A stretch of 51,167 nt of DNA from Stercoripulliclostridium_A sp045577735 (lineage in GTDB: Bacteria; Bacillota; Clostridia; Christensenellales; DTU072): positions 1 to 51,167 of the forward strand of contig JAZNIY010000007.1 of the NCBI GenBank assembly GCA_045577735.1, in the 5' to 3' direction. Both the position numbers and the translations under genes were made by a program. This document shows positions 25,190 to 33,014 of the stretch, in pieces. How positions within the stretch are numbered: position 1 is the first letter of the stretch; each line of letters opens with the position of its first letter. The notes beneath the pieces were generated by a model that was not told where the DNA came from, did no database searches, and saw nothing but the letters and a program-made list of their open reading frames with translations.

Positions 25190-25236
25190 ATCGGCTTAGA
25201 CGTTTTGTTGAACGTGCTAAAATCCCCTTTTTATCA
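25190..25236 (+). repeat. Spacer module between E6 and E7
   Basis: Divergent copy of the inter-element spacer (TTAGACGTTTTGTTGAACGTGCTAAAATCC..ATCATAGAC). Confidence 0.6.
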
Positions 25237-25361
25237 TAGACTTTGTTTTTTAGCGCTATACTGCGTCAATAGCAAAAAAATCTCAAGGAGCAGTACGCCA
25301 AGTACAGCAACCTTTCGGTTTTTTCACTTTTCCTTGTCTAGCATCTAAAAACCAAAGTCTA
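25237..25361 (+). repeat. Nested hairpin element E7
   Basis: Outer stem TAGACTTTG / CAAAGTCTA, TTTTAG-C-GCTA on the left and TAGC-AT-CTAAAA on the right. TTAG/CTAA replaces TTGG/CCAA of most copies, a paired change. The apical region is GTACGCCAAGTAC. Confidence 0.9.
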
Positions 25362-25600
25362 TTAGAGGTCTAGGAAAAGTAAGAGGAAACCATAAACAAA
25401 AATCTATCCTTGCGAGTGAAGCGTAAGCGAAATGATGTCGTTCCGGACTCCGCGCTCCGCACTCCGCACTCGCGCAAGCGTTGCTCCGCACTTATCAAGT
25501 CCAAACTAACGCGTTTTAAGAGGCACCACATATACCGATTACAATCATCGCGCATTTTAGCGAATAACTTCACCAAATGGGAGGTCTTGCGCTATGGAAA
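25362..25600. repeat. Linker, CCGCACT tract and element fragments
   Basis: 25362-25410 linker (agaggtctaggaaaagtaagaggaaac). 25440-25492 CCGCACT-type tract. 25500-25517 right-arm remnant (TCCAAACTAACGCGTTTT). 25552-25580 left-arm remnant (GCGCATTTTAGCGAATAAC). No gene is seen in 25065-25645. Confidence 0.7.
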
Positions 25601-25610
25601 AATTTGGGTA

Positions 25611-25639
25611 TTTACAATAATTTTAAACTGTGCTATAAT
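25611..25639 (+). promoter_or_regulatory. Strong promoter of the structured small RNA
   Basis: TTTACA (25611-25616), 17-base spacer, TATAAT (25634-25639). The predicted start at about 25646 coincides with the first base of the closing stem of the RNA. Confidence 0.85.
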
Positions 25640-25645
25640 ATCACT

Positions 25646-25849
25646 AGAAGGTTTCCGATGATGCGGAACCCTAACAACGAAAAGGGCTTACGGGTCTAGC
25701 TCATAATGTCAAGCCCCCCGGGTATAACCTGACGCTAGGGGAAGACAAAAGGGAGCAGTAGTTCGCCCACCTGCACATACGCGGGTTTGTTATTCTCGGA
25801 ACCTTCTCCCAACCTAAAAGAATAGTGACTATAAAGTCACTATTTTTTT
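25646..25849 (+). ncRNA. Structured small RNA, candidate 6S RNA
   Basis: A free-standing transcript between a strong promoter and a terminator, with no ORF. The ends form a long closing stem: AGAAGGTTTCCGA (25646-25658) with TCGGAACCTTCT (ending 25807). Inside, GAACCC / GGGTTT extends it after a symmetric bulge. The centre holds GGGCTT..AAGCCC and CCCC..GGGG hairpins with A-rich single strands. The size (about 160 bases before the terminator), closed rod shape and open centre suggest 6S RNA. It lacks visible tmRNA, RNase P, SRP or T-box signature sequences. The family call is tentative. That it is a structured RNA is well supported. Confidence 0.75.
25821..25849 (+). terminator. Terminator of the small RNA
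   Basis: A perfect 10-bp stem AATAGTGACT / AGTCACTATT with loop ATAA, followed by a T run. Confidence 0.92.
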
Positions 25850-25946
25850 GTCCATACTATTTTATCCCTATTTTTAAAAACTTAAATATTACATCCTCTT
25901 TTCCTTTTAATTATCATTTAACTATATCTTTTTATAATTATTATGT

Positions 25947-25952
25947 TATAAT
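25947..25952 (+). promoter_or_regulatory. Probable -10 box of the two-component operon
   Basis: TATAAT twenty bases before the start codon of the response regulator. No convincing -35 box is seen in the A/T-rich sequence upstream. Confidence 0.45.
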
Positions 25953-25971
25953 GTCACTAAGGAGAAATAAT

Positions 25972-26649
25972 ATGCGATTGCTACTCGTTGAAGATGAACG
26001 CGCGCTTTCTTATGCGCTGGTTAATATGTTTGAAAAAGAAAAAATTGACGTCACGGCTTGCTATGACGGTAAAGAGGGGCTGGAATATGCCTTGACCGGG
26101 GCCTTTGACGTCATTCTTCTTGACGTCCTTATGCCGAAAATGAACGGCTTTGACGTGCTTAAAGAGATAAGAAAAAATAAAATTGCCACACCGGTACTTA
26201 TGCTAACGGCACTTTCCGGCGAGGCTGACAAGGTCAAGGGGCTGGATTTGGGCGCTGATGATTATCTTGCTAAACCCTTTGGCTTTGGCGAACTTATGGC
26301 GCGTGTGAGAGCCTTGCTTCGCAGGGGACAATCCACCCTTGCAATAGACAACAAACTTTCTTACGGCAACACCGAACTGGATTTGACTAACTCCGTGCTT
26401 AGAGCAAACGGCAAGGAAGTGCAACTCTCCGGCAAGGAGCTTGGTATTGTAAAATTCTTCTTTGAAAGAAGCGATTTCGTGGGCAACAAAGAGGAGATCA
26501 TCACTCGCGTGTGGGGTCTGGATAACGACTTCCTTTCCAACAACTTGGAAGTATACATTTCCTTCATTAGAAAGAAACTAAACTTTGTAGGTGCCGATTT
26601 CACCATTGAATCACTAAGAGGAATAGGGTACAAACTCTCCAAAAAGTAA
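25972..26649 (+). CDS. OmpR/PhoB-family response regulator
   Basis: A 225-residue DNA-binding response regulator. The receiver domain (1-115) has acidic E7/D8, phospho-acceptor Asp51 in VILLDVLMP, Thr in LTALSG and Lys in LAKPF. The winged-helix domain (about 130-225) ends SLRGIGYKL, typical of OmpR/PhoB. The ATG at 25972 has AAGGAG eight bases upstream. A longer frame from 25825 would read through the small RNA terminator and is rejected. The stop overlaps the kinase start by one base. Targets are unknown. Confidence 0.95.
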   Translation: MRLLLVEDERALSYALVNMFEKEKIDVTACYDGKEGLEYALTGAFDVILLDVLMPKMNGFDVLKEIRKNKIATPVLMLTALSGEADKVKGLDLGADDYLAKPFGFGELMARVRALLRRGQSTLAIDNKLSYGNTELDLTNSVLRANGKEVQLSGKELGIVKFFFERSDFVGNKEEIITRVWGLDNDFLSNNLEVYISFIRKKLNFVGADFTIESLRGIGYKLSKK

Positions 26650-27935
26650 TGAAAAAAATAGACCTCTTCCAAAGACTGCGACTTTCATTTGTGTTTACTT
26701 GCGTTTCTGCTGTAAGCATACTTCTCGTCGTGCTCTTTAGCGTGCTTTGGTTCATTAATTTTAGGAACACCCTTAGTGAAGTAAACAACGCTATGGAACG
26801 TATGTTGGTGCTGAACGAGTACAACATTTCTCTCCCACCGGTGCTCCCGGACGACGACCCAAATTCCTATGACGAAGTTAACTCCTTGTATTCCAAAACA
26901 ATACTGTTTTCGGCATCCAAAGATGGTGTTATAGACTACCAAAAGTTGTACAAAAGCTATCCTTACCTAACCGATTTGGAGGAGCTTGACGCCATTTTGG
27001 AAAGAACGATAACGGCTTCCAACACGAAGGTGAAAACCTTTGAATACAAGTTCCGTTTTTATCGCGTTTCTTCGCGCTCCTACGACGACCACACAGACTA
27101 CGTTTTTTACGATTTCTCTACCGAAAGACAGCTACAATTCAGGTCGGCTTTTTGGTACGTTATGGCATTCGTATTCGCCTCGGTTGCCGTAGGGCTACTT
27201 GCTTACGTGCTTTCCGACCACGTGCTCGACCCCGTAAAAGACGGTCTTAAAAAGGGTAAAGAACTAATTTCTAACGCGTCCCACGAATTAAAAACACCTC
27301 TAACCATCATAAAAGCAAACTTGAGCGTTATTCAAAGTGAACCTAACGCCACCATAAAGGACAACGAAAAGTGGCTACAAACCATAGATGAGCAAATTGA
27401 GCGCACAAACTCCCTCGTTCTTGATATGCTGGAACTCTCCCGTCTTGATAACGCCGAGGTGGAATATTCCGACTCCGTTGACCTTAGCGCAATCGTTACC
27501 TCGGTTGCCCTTTCCGTTGAGGCGCTTTGCTATGAAAAAGCAATAAATATTGAGGAATACATAGAGGAAAACGGCATAGTTCTAGGCTCCAAGGAGCACC
27601 TTGAAAGGCTGGTCCTCATCCTCCTTGATAACGCAATAAAATATACCCCATATTCGGGTAATATTGACGTATCTCTTGCTATAAGCAAGAAAAACGTAGT
27701 GCTCTCCGTAAAAAATAGTGGCGAGGGTATTAAAAAAGAGGACCTCGGCTTTGTGTTCGAGCGTTTCTACAAGGGCGATCGTGCTCGCACGCAAGAAACC
27801 AACAAAAAGAGTTTTGGTCTTGGCCTCGCAATCGCTAAAACTATATGTGACCAACATAAGGCAAAAATCGAGTGTTATTCGGAAGAAAACCAATATACCG
27901 AATTTCGCGTAACGTTCAGAAATAAAAATAAGTAG
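26649..27935 (+). CDS. Membrane sensor histidine kinase
   Basis: A 428-residue kinase, partner of the regulator before it. Transmembrane helices at about 14-37 and 168-188 enclose an extracytoplasmic sensor of about 130 residues. The HisKA motif is SNASHELKTPLT with phosphorylated His212. N box LLDNAIKYTP, G1 NSGEGIKKED, F box FVFERFYKGD and G2 FGLGLAIAK are all present. No clear HAMP domain separates the second helix from the H box. The signal is unknown. dtd follows seven bases after the stop. Confidence 0.94.
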   Translation: MKKIDLFQRLRLSFVFTCVSAVSILLVVLFSVLWFINFRNTLSEVNNAMERMLVLNEYNISLPPVLPDDDPNSYDEVNSLYSKTILFSASKDGVIDYQKLYKSYPYLTDLEELDAILERTITASNTKVKTFEYKFRFYRVSSRSYDDHTDYVFYDFSTERQLQFRSAFWYVMAFVFASVAVGLLAYVLSDHVLDPVKDGLKKGKELISNASHELKTPLTIIKANLSVIQSEPNATIKDNEKWLQTIDEQIERTNSLVLDMLELSRLDNAEVEYSDSVDLSAIVTSVALSVEALCYEKAINIEEYIEENGIVLGSKEHLERLVLILLDNAIKYTPYSGNIDVSLAISKKNVVLSVKNSGEGIKKEDLGFVFERFYKGDRARTQETNKKSFGLGLAIAKTICDQHKAKIECYSEENQYTEFRVTFRNKNK

Positions 27936-27941
27936 GTAGAT

Positions 27942-28373
27942 ATGAAAGCTGTCATTCAAAGAGTAAACGGTGCCACCCTTTCCGTAAACGATCGTCTTGT
28001 TTCTAAAATCGGTAAGGGGCTTTGCGTATATTTCGGCGTAGAAAAAGGGGATGAGGAAGCCCTCCTTGATTACTATGCTAAAAAGATTTCTCAAATGCGT
28101 ATCTTTGAAGATGAGAATGGTAAAATGAACCTTTCTTGCCTCGATCTTGGCTATGAAATACTTTTAATCTCCCAATTTACCCTCTGTGCAAACTGCTCCC
28201 GTGGCAATCGCCCCGACTTTTTCTCCGCCGAAGAACCCTCCCGGGCTAGGGCTCTCTATGAGCAACTCGGTAAAAAGCTTGAAGAAAGGGGATTAAAAGT
28301 TTCCTACGGCGTTTTTGGAGCAGATATGTTGATTGAGCAGGTTAATGGGGGGCCTGTCACTATAATTTTGTAG
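27942..28373 (+). CDS. dtd: D-aminoacyl-tRNA deacylase
   Basis: A 143-residue DTD that hydrolyses D-aminoacyl-tRNAs (and Gly-tRNA-Ala), a translation quality-control enzyme. MKAVIQRVNGATLSV at the start, SQFTLCANCSRGNRPDF in the centre and the cross-subunit GPVTI motif near the end are typical, though the family N-G-P-V-T reads N-G-G-P-V-T. It is likely cotranscribed with the two-component system. The TAG stop is the first three bases of element E8. Confidence 0.95.
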   Translation: MKAVIQRVNGATLSVNDRLVSKIGKGLCVYFGVEKGDEEALLDYYAKKISQMRIFEDENGKMNLSCLDLGYEILLISQFTLCANCSRGNRPDFFSAEEPSRARALYEQLGKKLEERGLKVSYGVFGADMLIEQVNGGPVTIIL

Positions 28374-28494
28374 ACTTTGTTTTTTGGCGAATTGCTTAGA
28401 AAAGACTAAGACCTCACTCAGTCATTTACGCCTAGTAAACTCCTGTCGTTCGGCTTCGCCTTTCCGTCGCAATTCATCCAAAAACCAAAGTCTA
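28371..28494 (+). repeat. Nested hairpin element E8 after dtd
   Basis: Outer stem TAGACTTTG..TTTTGG with its complement, C / AT loop, second stem GAATTGC / GCAATTC (perfect), apical TTTAC-GCCTA-GTAAA flanked by TCA and CTCC. The first three bases are the dtd stop codon. Confidence 0.93.
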
Positions 28495-28538
28495 CCGTAC
28501 TCTAAGACTGGTGCGAGTAAACTCAAACTCAATAACAA

Positions 28539-28680
28539 GGTTTTTTGGCGAATTGCTTAGAAAAGACTAAGACCTCACTCGGTCATGTGTACCTAAGTAA
28601 GTGTTATAACGCAAGCGTGTGATTTTTGCTTGAGCAAGTGATGTAACGCAAGCGTTGTGGTGTACGCTAACGCGTGAAAA
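28539..28680 (+). repeat. Left half of an element joined to GTGAT mini-hairpins
   Basis: 28539-28598 is the left half of an E8-like element, broken just after the apical GTAC region. Directly attached (28599-28677) is an array of GTGAT units each followed by a mini-palindrome (TTTGCTTGAGCAA, AACGCAAGCGTT, ACGCTAACGCGT). The junction is sharp. Confidence 0.8.
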
Positions 28681-28727
28681 GGATAAATTTTAGTTTGAGT
28701 TAGCTCTTAGAAATACTAAACCTCTGA

Positions 28728-28851
28728 TAGACTTTGGTTTTTGGATGAGATACGAACAAAAGAAAATCTCCCAAGGGGAGTGTACTAGGCGTACATGACC
28801 CGTAGGGAGATTTTTAGTTTTGTGAAGTAGGTCGCCAAAAAACAAAGTCTA
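28728..28851 (-). repeat. Nested hairpin element E9, reverse orientation
   Basis: Reverse copy, second in the series downstream of the minus-strand zinc-ribbon gene. Left arm TTTTGG-C-GACCTAC, right arm GTATCTC-AT-CCAAAA, apical TGTAC-GCCTA-GTACA. Confidence 0.88.
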
Positions 28852-28897
28852 TGATAAAAAGGGTATATTAGCACGTAACAAAAATGTGCTTGGTCTA
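28852..28897 (-). repeat. Spacer module between E10 and E9, reverse
   Basis: Reverse complement of the inter-element spacer: TCATAGAC at the E9 side, TAGCACGTAACAAAAA in the middle. Confidence 0.65.
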
Positions 28898-29025
28898 TAA
28901 AAACGCGCTAGTTTGGATGCTAGCCAAGGCAAAAGTAAAACCCCGAGGGGTTGCTGTACTTAGGTACTGCGCCCTGACGGGGTTTTGGTTTTAACGTGGG
29001 CTAGCGCCAAAATAGCGCGTTTTTT
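28898..29025 (-). repeat. Nested hairpin element E10 after the zinc-ribbon gene
   Basis: Read on the minus strand it begins TTAAAAAACGCGCTATTTTGG-C-GCTAGCC, pairs with GGCTAGC-AT-CCAAACTAGCGCG, and has apical GTAC-CTAA-GTAC flanked by GCGCA and AGCAACC. Its first bases overlap the stop codon of the minus-strand gene at 29024. Confidence 0.92.
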
Positions 29026-29167
29026 AACAAGAGAAGGTAGTATTATTACACTTAGGACAAGGAGGCATCTTGTCGTATTGACCAAGACTTACTTCCGTAC
29101 CACAATTGGTACAATTATAACTACCACTACCGGGCTTTTCGCCAGTTTTTACAACACAATCTTTCAT
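29024..29167 (-). CDS. Small zinc-ribbon protein
   Basis: A 47-residue ORF. It has a single zinc ribbon, C-x2-C (YNCTNCGTEV, Cys19 and Cys22) and C-x2-C (PPCPKCNNTTF, Cys37 and Cys40), after a short KPGSGS stretch. Similar short zinc ribbons with G-x-Y-x-C-x2-CG and LPPCPKC motifs are common in anaerobic Firmicutes, function unknown. AAGGAG lies upstream on the minus strand with good spacing. The stop TAA is shared with element E10. It is divergent from the large LRR gene at 29356. Confidence 0.8.
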   Translation of the reverse strand: MKDCVVKTGEKPGSGSYNCTNCGTEVSLGQYDKMPPCPKCNNTTFSC

Positions 29168-29301
29168 TTTTTAATTCTCCTTTTTCTTTTTGCCCTCTAG
29201 GGGGCTTGTAATGCTAGTTTGTGCATATGAGAATACTTTATACCCAAAAAATATGAATATCATAATGGTATCATTTGTTAATTTTTGCATGCCGTCTTAT
29301 A

Positions 29302-29330
29302 TTGACAATTTCGTGCGCGCGCTATATAAT
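29302..29330 (+). promoter_or_regulatory. Promoter with GC-alternating spacer, large LRR gene
   Basis: TTGACA (29302-29307), 17-base spacer containing GTGCGCGCGC, TATAAT (29325-29330). Both boxes are perfect. Confidence 0.88.
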
Positions 29331-29355
29331 ATAACTTGGGATTGCAAGGAGAACT

Positions 29356-32300
29356 ATGCATAAAAGAATATTAGTAATAATTTCCATACTTATTTTTGCG
29401 GGACTTTTACTTTCCGCTTGTAACTCACCGACTTTCACCGTTACCTTTGACGTTGATGGTCAAGTTTATCTGACGCAAGAAGTTACTAAGGGCAAAAGCG
29501 CCACGATGCCTACGGTGCCCACCAAGACCGGTTATACCTTTGATAACTGGTATTTTGACAAAGACGTTTGGACACAACCCCTAAAGGCTGATACCAAGAT
29601 TATAAACGACGTTACCGTATATGCTCATTGGGTACAAAACGTTGTGCCAGTTCCTAACTCGTATACCATCATATTTGATTCTCGAGGTGGTAGCGAAGTA
29701 CCCGGTTTGCGCATAAAAGAGGGGCAAGCCTTCGTTATGCCCAACAACCCCACGTTGAAGGATTATAACTTTGACGGTTGGTATCTTGATACGGCTTGCA
29801 CCATTCCGTTTACTACCGATTACAAAATTACCAAAAATATTACCGTATATGCAAAGTGGGTTGCAGTAGACAGCACCACCTACTTTATACGCACGGGTTC
29901 TACGATAACCGGCATAACCGATGCCGGCAAACTTGCTTCTACCATAGTGCTTCCCGAAAGCTTGAACGGAGTTAAGATTACTGCTCTAGGTGACAACTTG
30001 TTTGATGGCAACACCAACTTGAAGAGCATATCATTCCCGGCCGGCTCCTCCTATACCACGATTGGTAAGGAAACCTTCAAGGGATGCAAGGCACTTTCCG
30101 AAGTTAAGTTTATAAACGGCATTACCACTATGGGAGAGGGTGCGTTTATGAATTGCACCTCACTTGTTTCGGTAAATCTACCCACCGAGTTAACCACCAT
30201 TTCTAAGAATTTATTCAAGGGATGCACCTCTTTGAAATATGCCAACTTGCAATACGTTAAGGTTGATGCAATAGGAGAGGGCGCATATTCGGGATGCAAG
30301 AACTTGCTTGGTCCCATTAAGATATATTCCGACATTAAGAGCGTAGGAGCAGAGGCATTCTATGGCTGTGGACAAGTTTCCAACTTCGTTATTGAGGATG
30401 GTGTGGAAAGCATAGGCGACAAAGCGTTCTATAATTGCTCCAAGATAACCACGGCAAACGTGCCCGATACCGTAACCGCACTCGGCACTCACGTTTTCTA
30501 CAACTGCGCAAGCATTACTTCTGCCTATCTTGGTAGTGGAGTAACCTCCATTCCCAAGTATACCTTCTATAACGCTGTTAAGCTCGATAAGATTACCATA
30601 GCCGAGGATGCCGAGATTACTTCCATAGGTGAGAGCGCATTCCAACAATGTGACGAGCTTGAAAACTTTGACATTCCAAGTGGCGTTACCAGTATAGGCA
30701 AGAGTGCATTTAGCGGATGTAAGGATATAACCACTTTCGTACTGCCCCTAGGCGTAACGAAGATTGAGGCGCAAACCTTTATGAGTGCCATTAAGCTAAC
30801 GACGGTTACCTTGCACAAGGACCTAACCGAAATTGGCACGGCATCATTTATGAATTGTGGTGAATTAACCACCTTAAAGGGCACTAGTGGGGCTACCACC
30901 GATGCTTTGGCGGGTGTAACCACTATAGGGGCATCGGTATTTAGCGCCTGCAAGAAGCTGGATAACGTAACCATACCTGCAGGACTAAAGGTTGTTAAGG
31001 ATTCTGCGTTCGAGGACTGTATTGGTCTTAAGAATATAGTTATATCCGACGGCGTAACCTCCATTGATAGGCTTGCCTTTAGTGGCTGTACCTCACTTGA
31101 AGAGATAACATTACCCTCCACGCTACTTAGCATTGGCGAGTATGCCTTTGACGGATGTGTAAAGCTTAATAACGTAGTATTAAACAAGACGCTGGAAACC
31201 CTTAGTGCGACTGCATTTGAAAACTGCAGTGCATTGACCAATATTACTGTGGATACTGCTAACCTCTACTTTGAGGCTGAAAATGGTGCGATATACTCCA
31301 AGGGTAAGGGCACTTTGATGTTTTACTCCGATGCTTTGGAGCAAACCGAAGTTACCATTCCTAACGGCGTAAAGGTTATTGCCCATTCGGTATTCAAGGG
31401 TAACGAAACTATTACTAAAGTAATACTTCCCGCAACCATGGAAGAAATAGGTGACGAGGCGTTTAACGGCTGTAGAAATCTTATGGAGGTTAACTTCCCC
31501 TTGAACCTTAAGATAATAGGGGCATCGGCGTTTAGTAGCACGAAAATAACTACTGCCCCCCTTCCCATAGGTCTTCATACCCTTGGACAAAAGGCGTTTA
31601 GTAGTTCCTCGTTAAAGAGCGTGATTATGCCCATCACTTTGCTTGACGTCAGCAAAGACGTATTCTACGGCACGGCTGTTGGCTTGAATATAACCGTAGA
31701 GGGTGACGAAGGTGGTCTTTCCGGTTGGTCGGGTGCATGGGACAGCCAAATGAGTACGCACAATTATAACGTTACCTACGCCGGCGGTAGAGTTACCAGC
31801 CAAGATGGTCAGTACCAATATATTTTGCGTGACGGAAGGGCTGTTTTGACAGCATTCAAGGGCGTTGCTCCCGAAGTTACCGATCCCGATGCCGAATACG
31901 TTTACGAAGTAACCGTGCCCGCAACCATAGACGGACACAGCGTATACGCTTTGTACAAAACCTTTAACGGAAATAACAAGATAACCTCTTTAACCATACC
32001 AAGCTCCATTGAACTAATTAGCGAAATGACCTTTAAGGGTATGACCTCGCTAAAAGAGATATCTCTTCCCTTTGCCGGCGCATATCGTGGAGCAACGGGT
32101 GCCGGTGGCTTGTTTGGTTATGCCTTCGACTACTCCGAAGACAGCAAAGTAGGTTTTGTTGAGCAATATGCAGAGGGTGGCGCAAGGAGTAAATATTACG
32201 TTGAAATTCCCACCTCTCTCCATAAAGTAACCCTAACCGATTGCGAGATTATTGCCTATGGTGCATTCAGCAACTTGCACAATATAACCGACGTTGTCTT

Positions 32301-32541
32301 GCCTTCGAACGTAACAACCATAAAGGGAAAGGCATTCTATCATTGCTCATTGACAACCGTTGTTTTGCCCCTAAGCTTAACCGTCATTGAGAAAGAAGCT
32401 TTCACCTACAACTACAACAAATACCAAGTGCCCGATAACGCCAATCCTCCCACGGTTACTTTTAATGCGGAAGCGAGTGAAAGACCTGAGGGGTGGGAGG
32501 AGGAATGCTTTGACCTAGGTAGCATTTTAAACTTTGGGTAA
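29356..32541 (+). CDS. Very large BspA-type LRR lipoprotein with InlB B-repeats
   Basis: A 1061-residue surface lipoprotein. Lipobox LLSAC (Cys22). Two Listeria-Bacteroides (InlB B-repeat / Flg_new) modules follow, about 27-92 and 102-168, each with G-Y-x-F-D-x-W-Y and V-x-A-W-type ends. From about 180 to 800, and again 890-1050, run some 25 LRR_5 repeats of the 'ITSIGESAFQQCDELENFDIP' form. The break around 800-880 (GWSGAWDSQMS..QYQYILRDGRAVLTAFKG) is the ordinary end-and-restart of a repeat block. It probably mediates adhesion or scaffolding, with no partner visible. CAAGGAGAA precedes the ATG. The stop overlaps E11. Confidence 0.93.
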   Translation: MHKRILVIISILIFAGLLLSACNSPTFTVTFDVDGQVYLTQEVTKGKSATMPTVPTKTGYTFDNWYFDKDVWTQPLKADTKIINDVTVYAHWVQNVVPVPNSYTIIFDSRGGSEVPGLRIKEGQAFVMPNNPTLKDYNFDGWYLDTACTIPFTTDYKITKNITVYAKWVAVDSTTYFIRTGSTITGITDAGKLASTIVLPESLNGVKITALGDNLFDGNTNLKSISFPAGSSYTTIGKETFKGCKALSEVKFINGITTMGEGAFMNCTSLVSVNLPTELTTISKNLFKGCTSLKYANLQYVKVDAIGEGAYSGCKNLLGPIKIYSDIKSVGAEAFYGCGQVSNFVIEDGVESIGDKAFYNCSKITTANVPDTVTALGTHVFYNCASITSAYLGSGVTSIPKYTFYNAVKLDKITIAEDAEITSIGESAFQQCDELENFDIPSGVTSIGKSAFSGCKDITTFVLPLGVTKIEAQTFMSAIKLTTVTLHKDLTEIGTASFMNCGELTTLKGTSGATTDALAGVTTIGASVFSACKKLDNVTIPAGLKVVKDSAFEDCIGLKNIVISDGVTSIDRLAFSGCTSLEEITLPSTLLSIGEYAFDGCVKLNNVVLNKTLETLSATAFENCSALTNITVDTANLYFEAENGAIYSKGKGTLMFYSDALEQTEVTIPNGVKVIAHSVFKGNETITKVILPATMEEIGDEAFNGCRNLMEVNFPLNLKIIGASAFSSTKITTAPLPIGLHTLGQKAFSSSSLKSVIMPITLLDVSKDVFYGTAVGLNITVEGDEGGLSGWSGAWDSQMSTHNYNVTYAGGRVTSQDGQYQYILRDGRAVLTAFKGVAPEVTDPDAEYVYEVTVPATIDGHSVYALYKTFNGNNKITSLTIPSSIELISEMTFKGMTSLKEISLPFAGAYRGATGAGGLFGYAFDYSEDSKVGFVEQYAEGGARSKYYVEIPTSLHKVTLTDCEIIAYGAFSNLHNITDVVLPSNVTTIKGKAFYHCSLTTVVLPLSLTVIEKEAFTYNYNKYQVPDNANPPTVTFNAEASERPEGWEEECFDLGSILNFG

Positions 32542-32666
32542 AAACTTTGTATTTTGGCGAATTGCTTAGGAAAAACGAAGACCTCATTCAGTCATTTACG
32601 CTCAGTAAACTCCTATCATTCGGCTTCGCCTTTCCGTCGCACTTCATCCAAACTACAAAGTTTTTA
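32539..32666 (+). repeat. Nested hairpin element E11 after the large LRR gene
   Basis: The outer stem AAAAACTTTGTATTTTGG / CCAAACTACAAAGTTTTT is a different stem sequence from all other copies yet well paired. C / AT loop, second stem GAATTGC / GCACTTC (one mismatch), apical TTTAC-GCTCA-GTAAA. Confidence 0.92.
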
Positions 32667-32844
32667 AAAGCCGAAGATATGGGTGAATTGCATATTATCA
32701 GAGGGCTAGGAAAAGTAAGAGGAAACCATAAACAAAAATCTATCCTTGTGAGTGAAGCGTAAGCGAAATGAGGTCGTTCCTCGTTCCGCGTTCCGCGCTC
32801 CGCACTCCGTAAGGCTGTTCCGAGCTCCGCATTCCGCACTTTAA
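32667..32844. repeat. Linker and CCGCACT-type tract
   Basis: 32697-32750 is the linker (gggctaggaaaagtaagaggaaac..). 32776-32840 is a long 7-8-mer tract of the CCGCGTT/CCGCACT kind. No gene is seen in 32542-33014. Confidence 0.7.
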
Positions 32845-32969
32845 TAGACTTTGGTTTTTGGATGAAGTGCGAAGTGAAGGGAAATTACTCGAGGGGAGTG
32901 TACTAGGCGTACATGACCCGATGAGGAACTTTTTTCTTCACAATGCAATTCGCTAAAAAACAAAGTCTA
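32845..32969 (-). repeat. Nested hairpin element E12, reverse orientation
   Basis: The one well-formed reverse copy without a minus-strand gene behind it. It lies 45 bases before uraA. Outer stem TAGACTTTG type, apical TGTAC-GCCTA-GTACA. It might be the second half of a head-to-head pair with E11. Confidence 0.88.
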
Positions 32970-33014
32970 TTAGACAATAAAATATAAATTAATTCTTAAA
33001 TTGGAGAAAAGATT

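Noticed and set aside
25410..25661. ORF of 83 residues
   Set aside because: Lies in CCGCACT tract and element fragments and runs into the small-RNA promoter. Its residues come from the repeat.
25646..25807. T-box or riboswitch for the two-component operon
   Set aside because: No T-box sequence is seen, and the RNA ends at its own terminator before a separate -10 box and ribosome site for the regulator gene.
25825..25971. 49-residue extension of the response regulator
   Set aside because: It would begin inside the terminator of the small RNA. The ATG at 25972 has a perfect ribosome site and starts the receiver domain.
30567..31241. 224-residue ORF on the minus strand
   Set aside because: Shadow of the repeated LRR coding sequence in the opposite frame. 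No ribosome site or domain.
32547..32839. ORFs on both strands after the large LRR gene
   Set aside because: Made of element E11, linker and 7-8-mer tract. Low-complexity translations of repeats.
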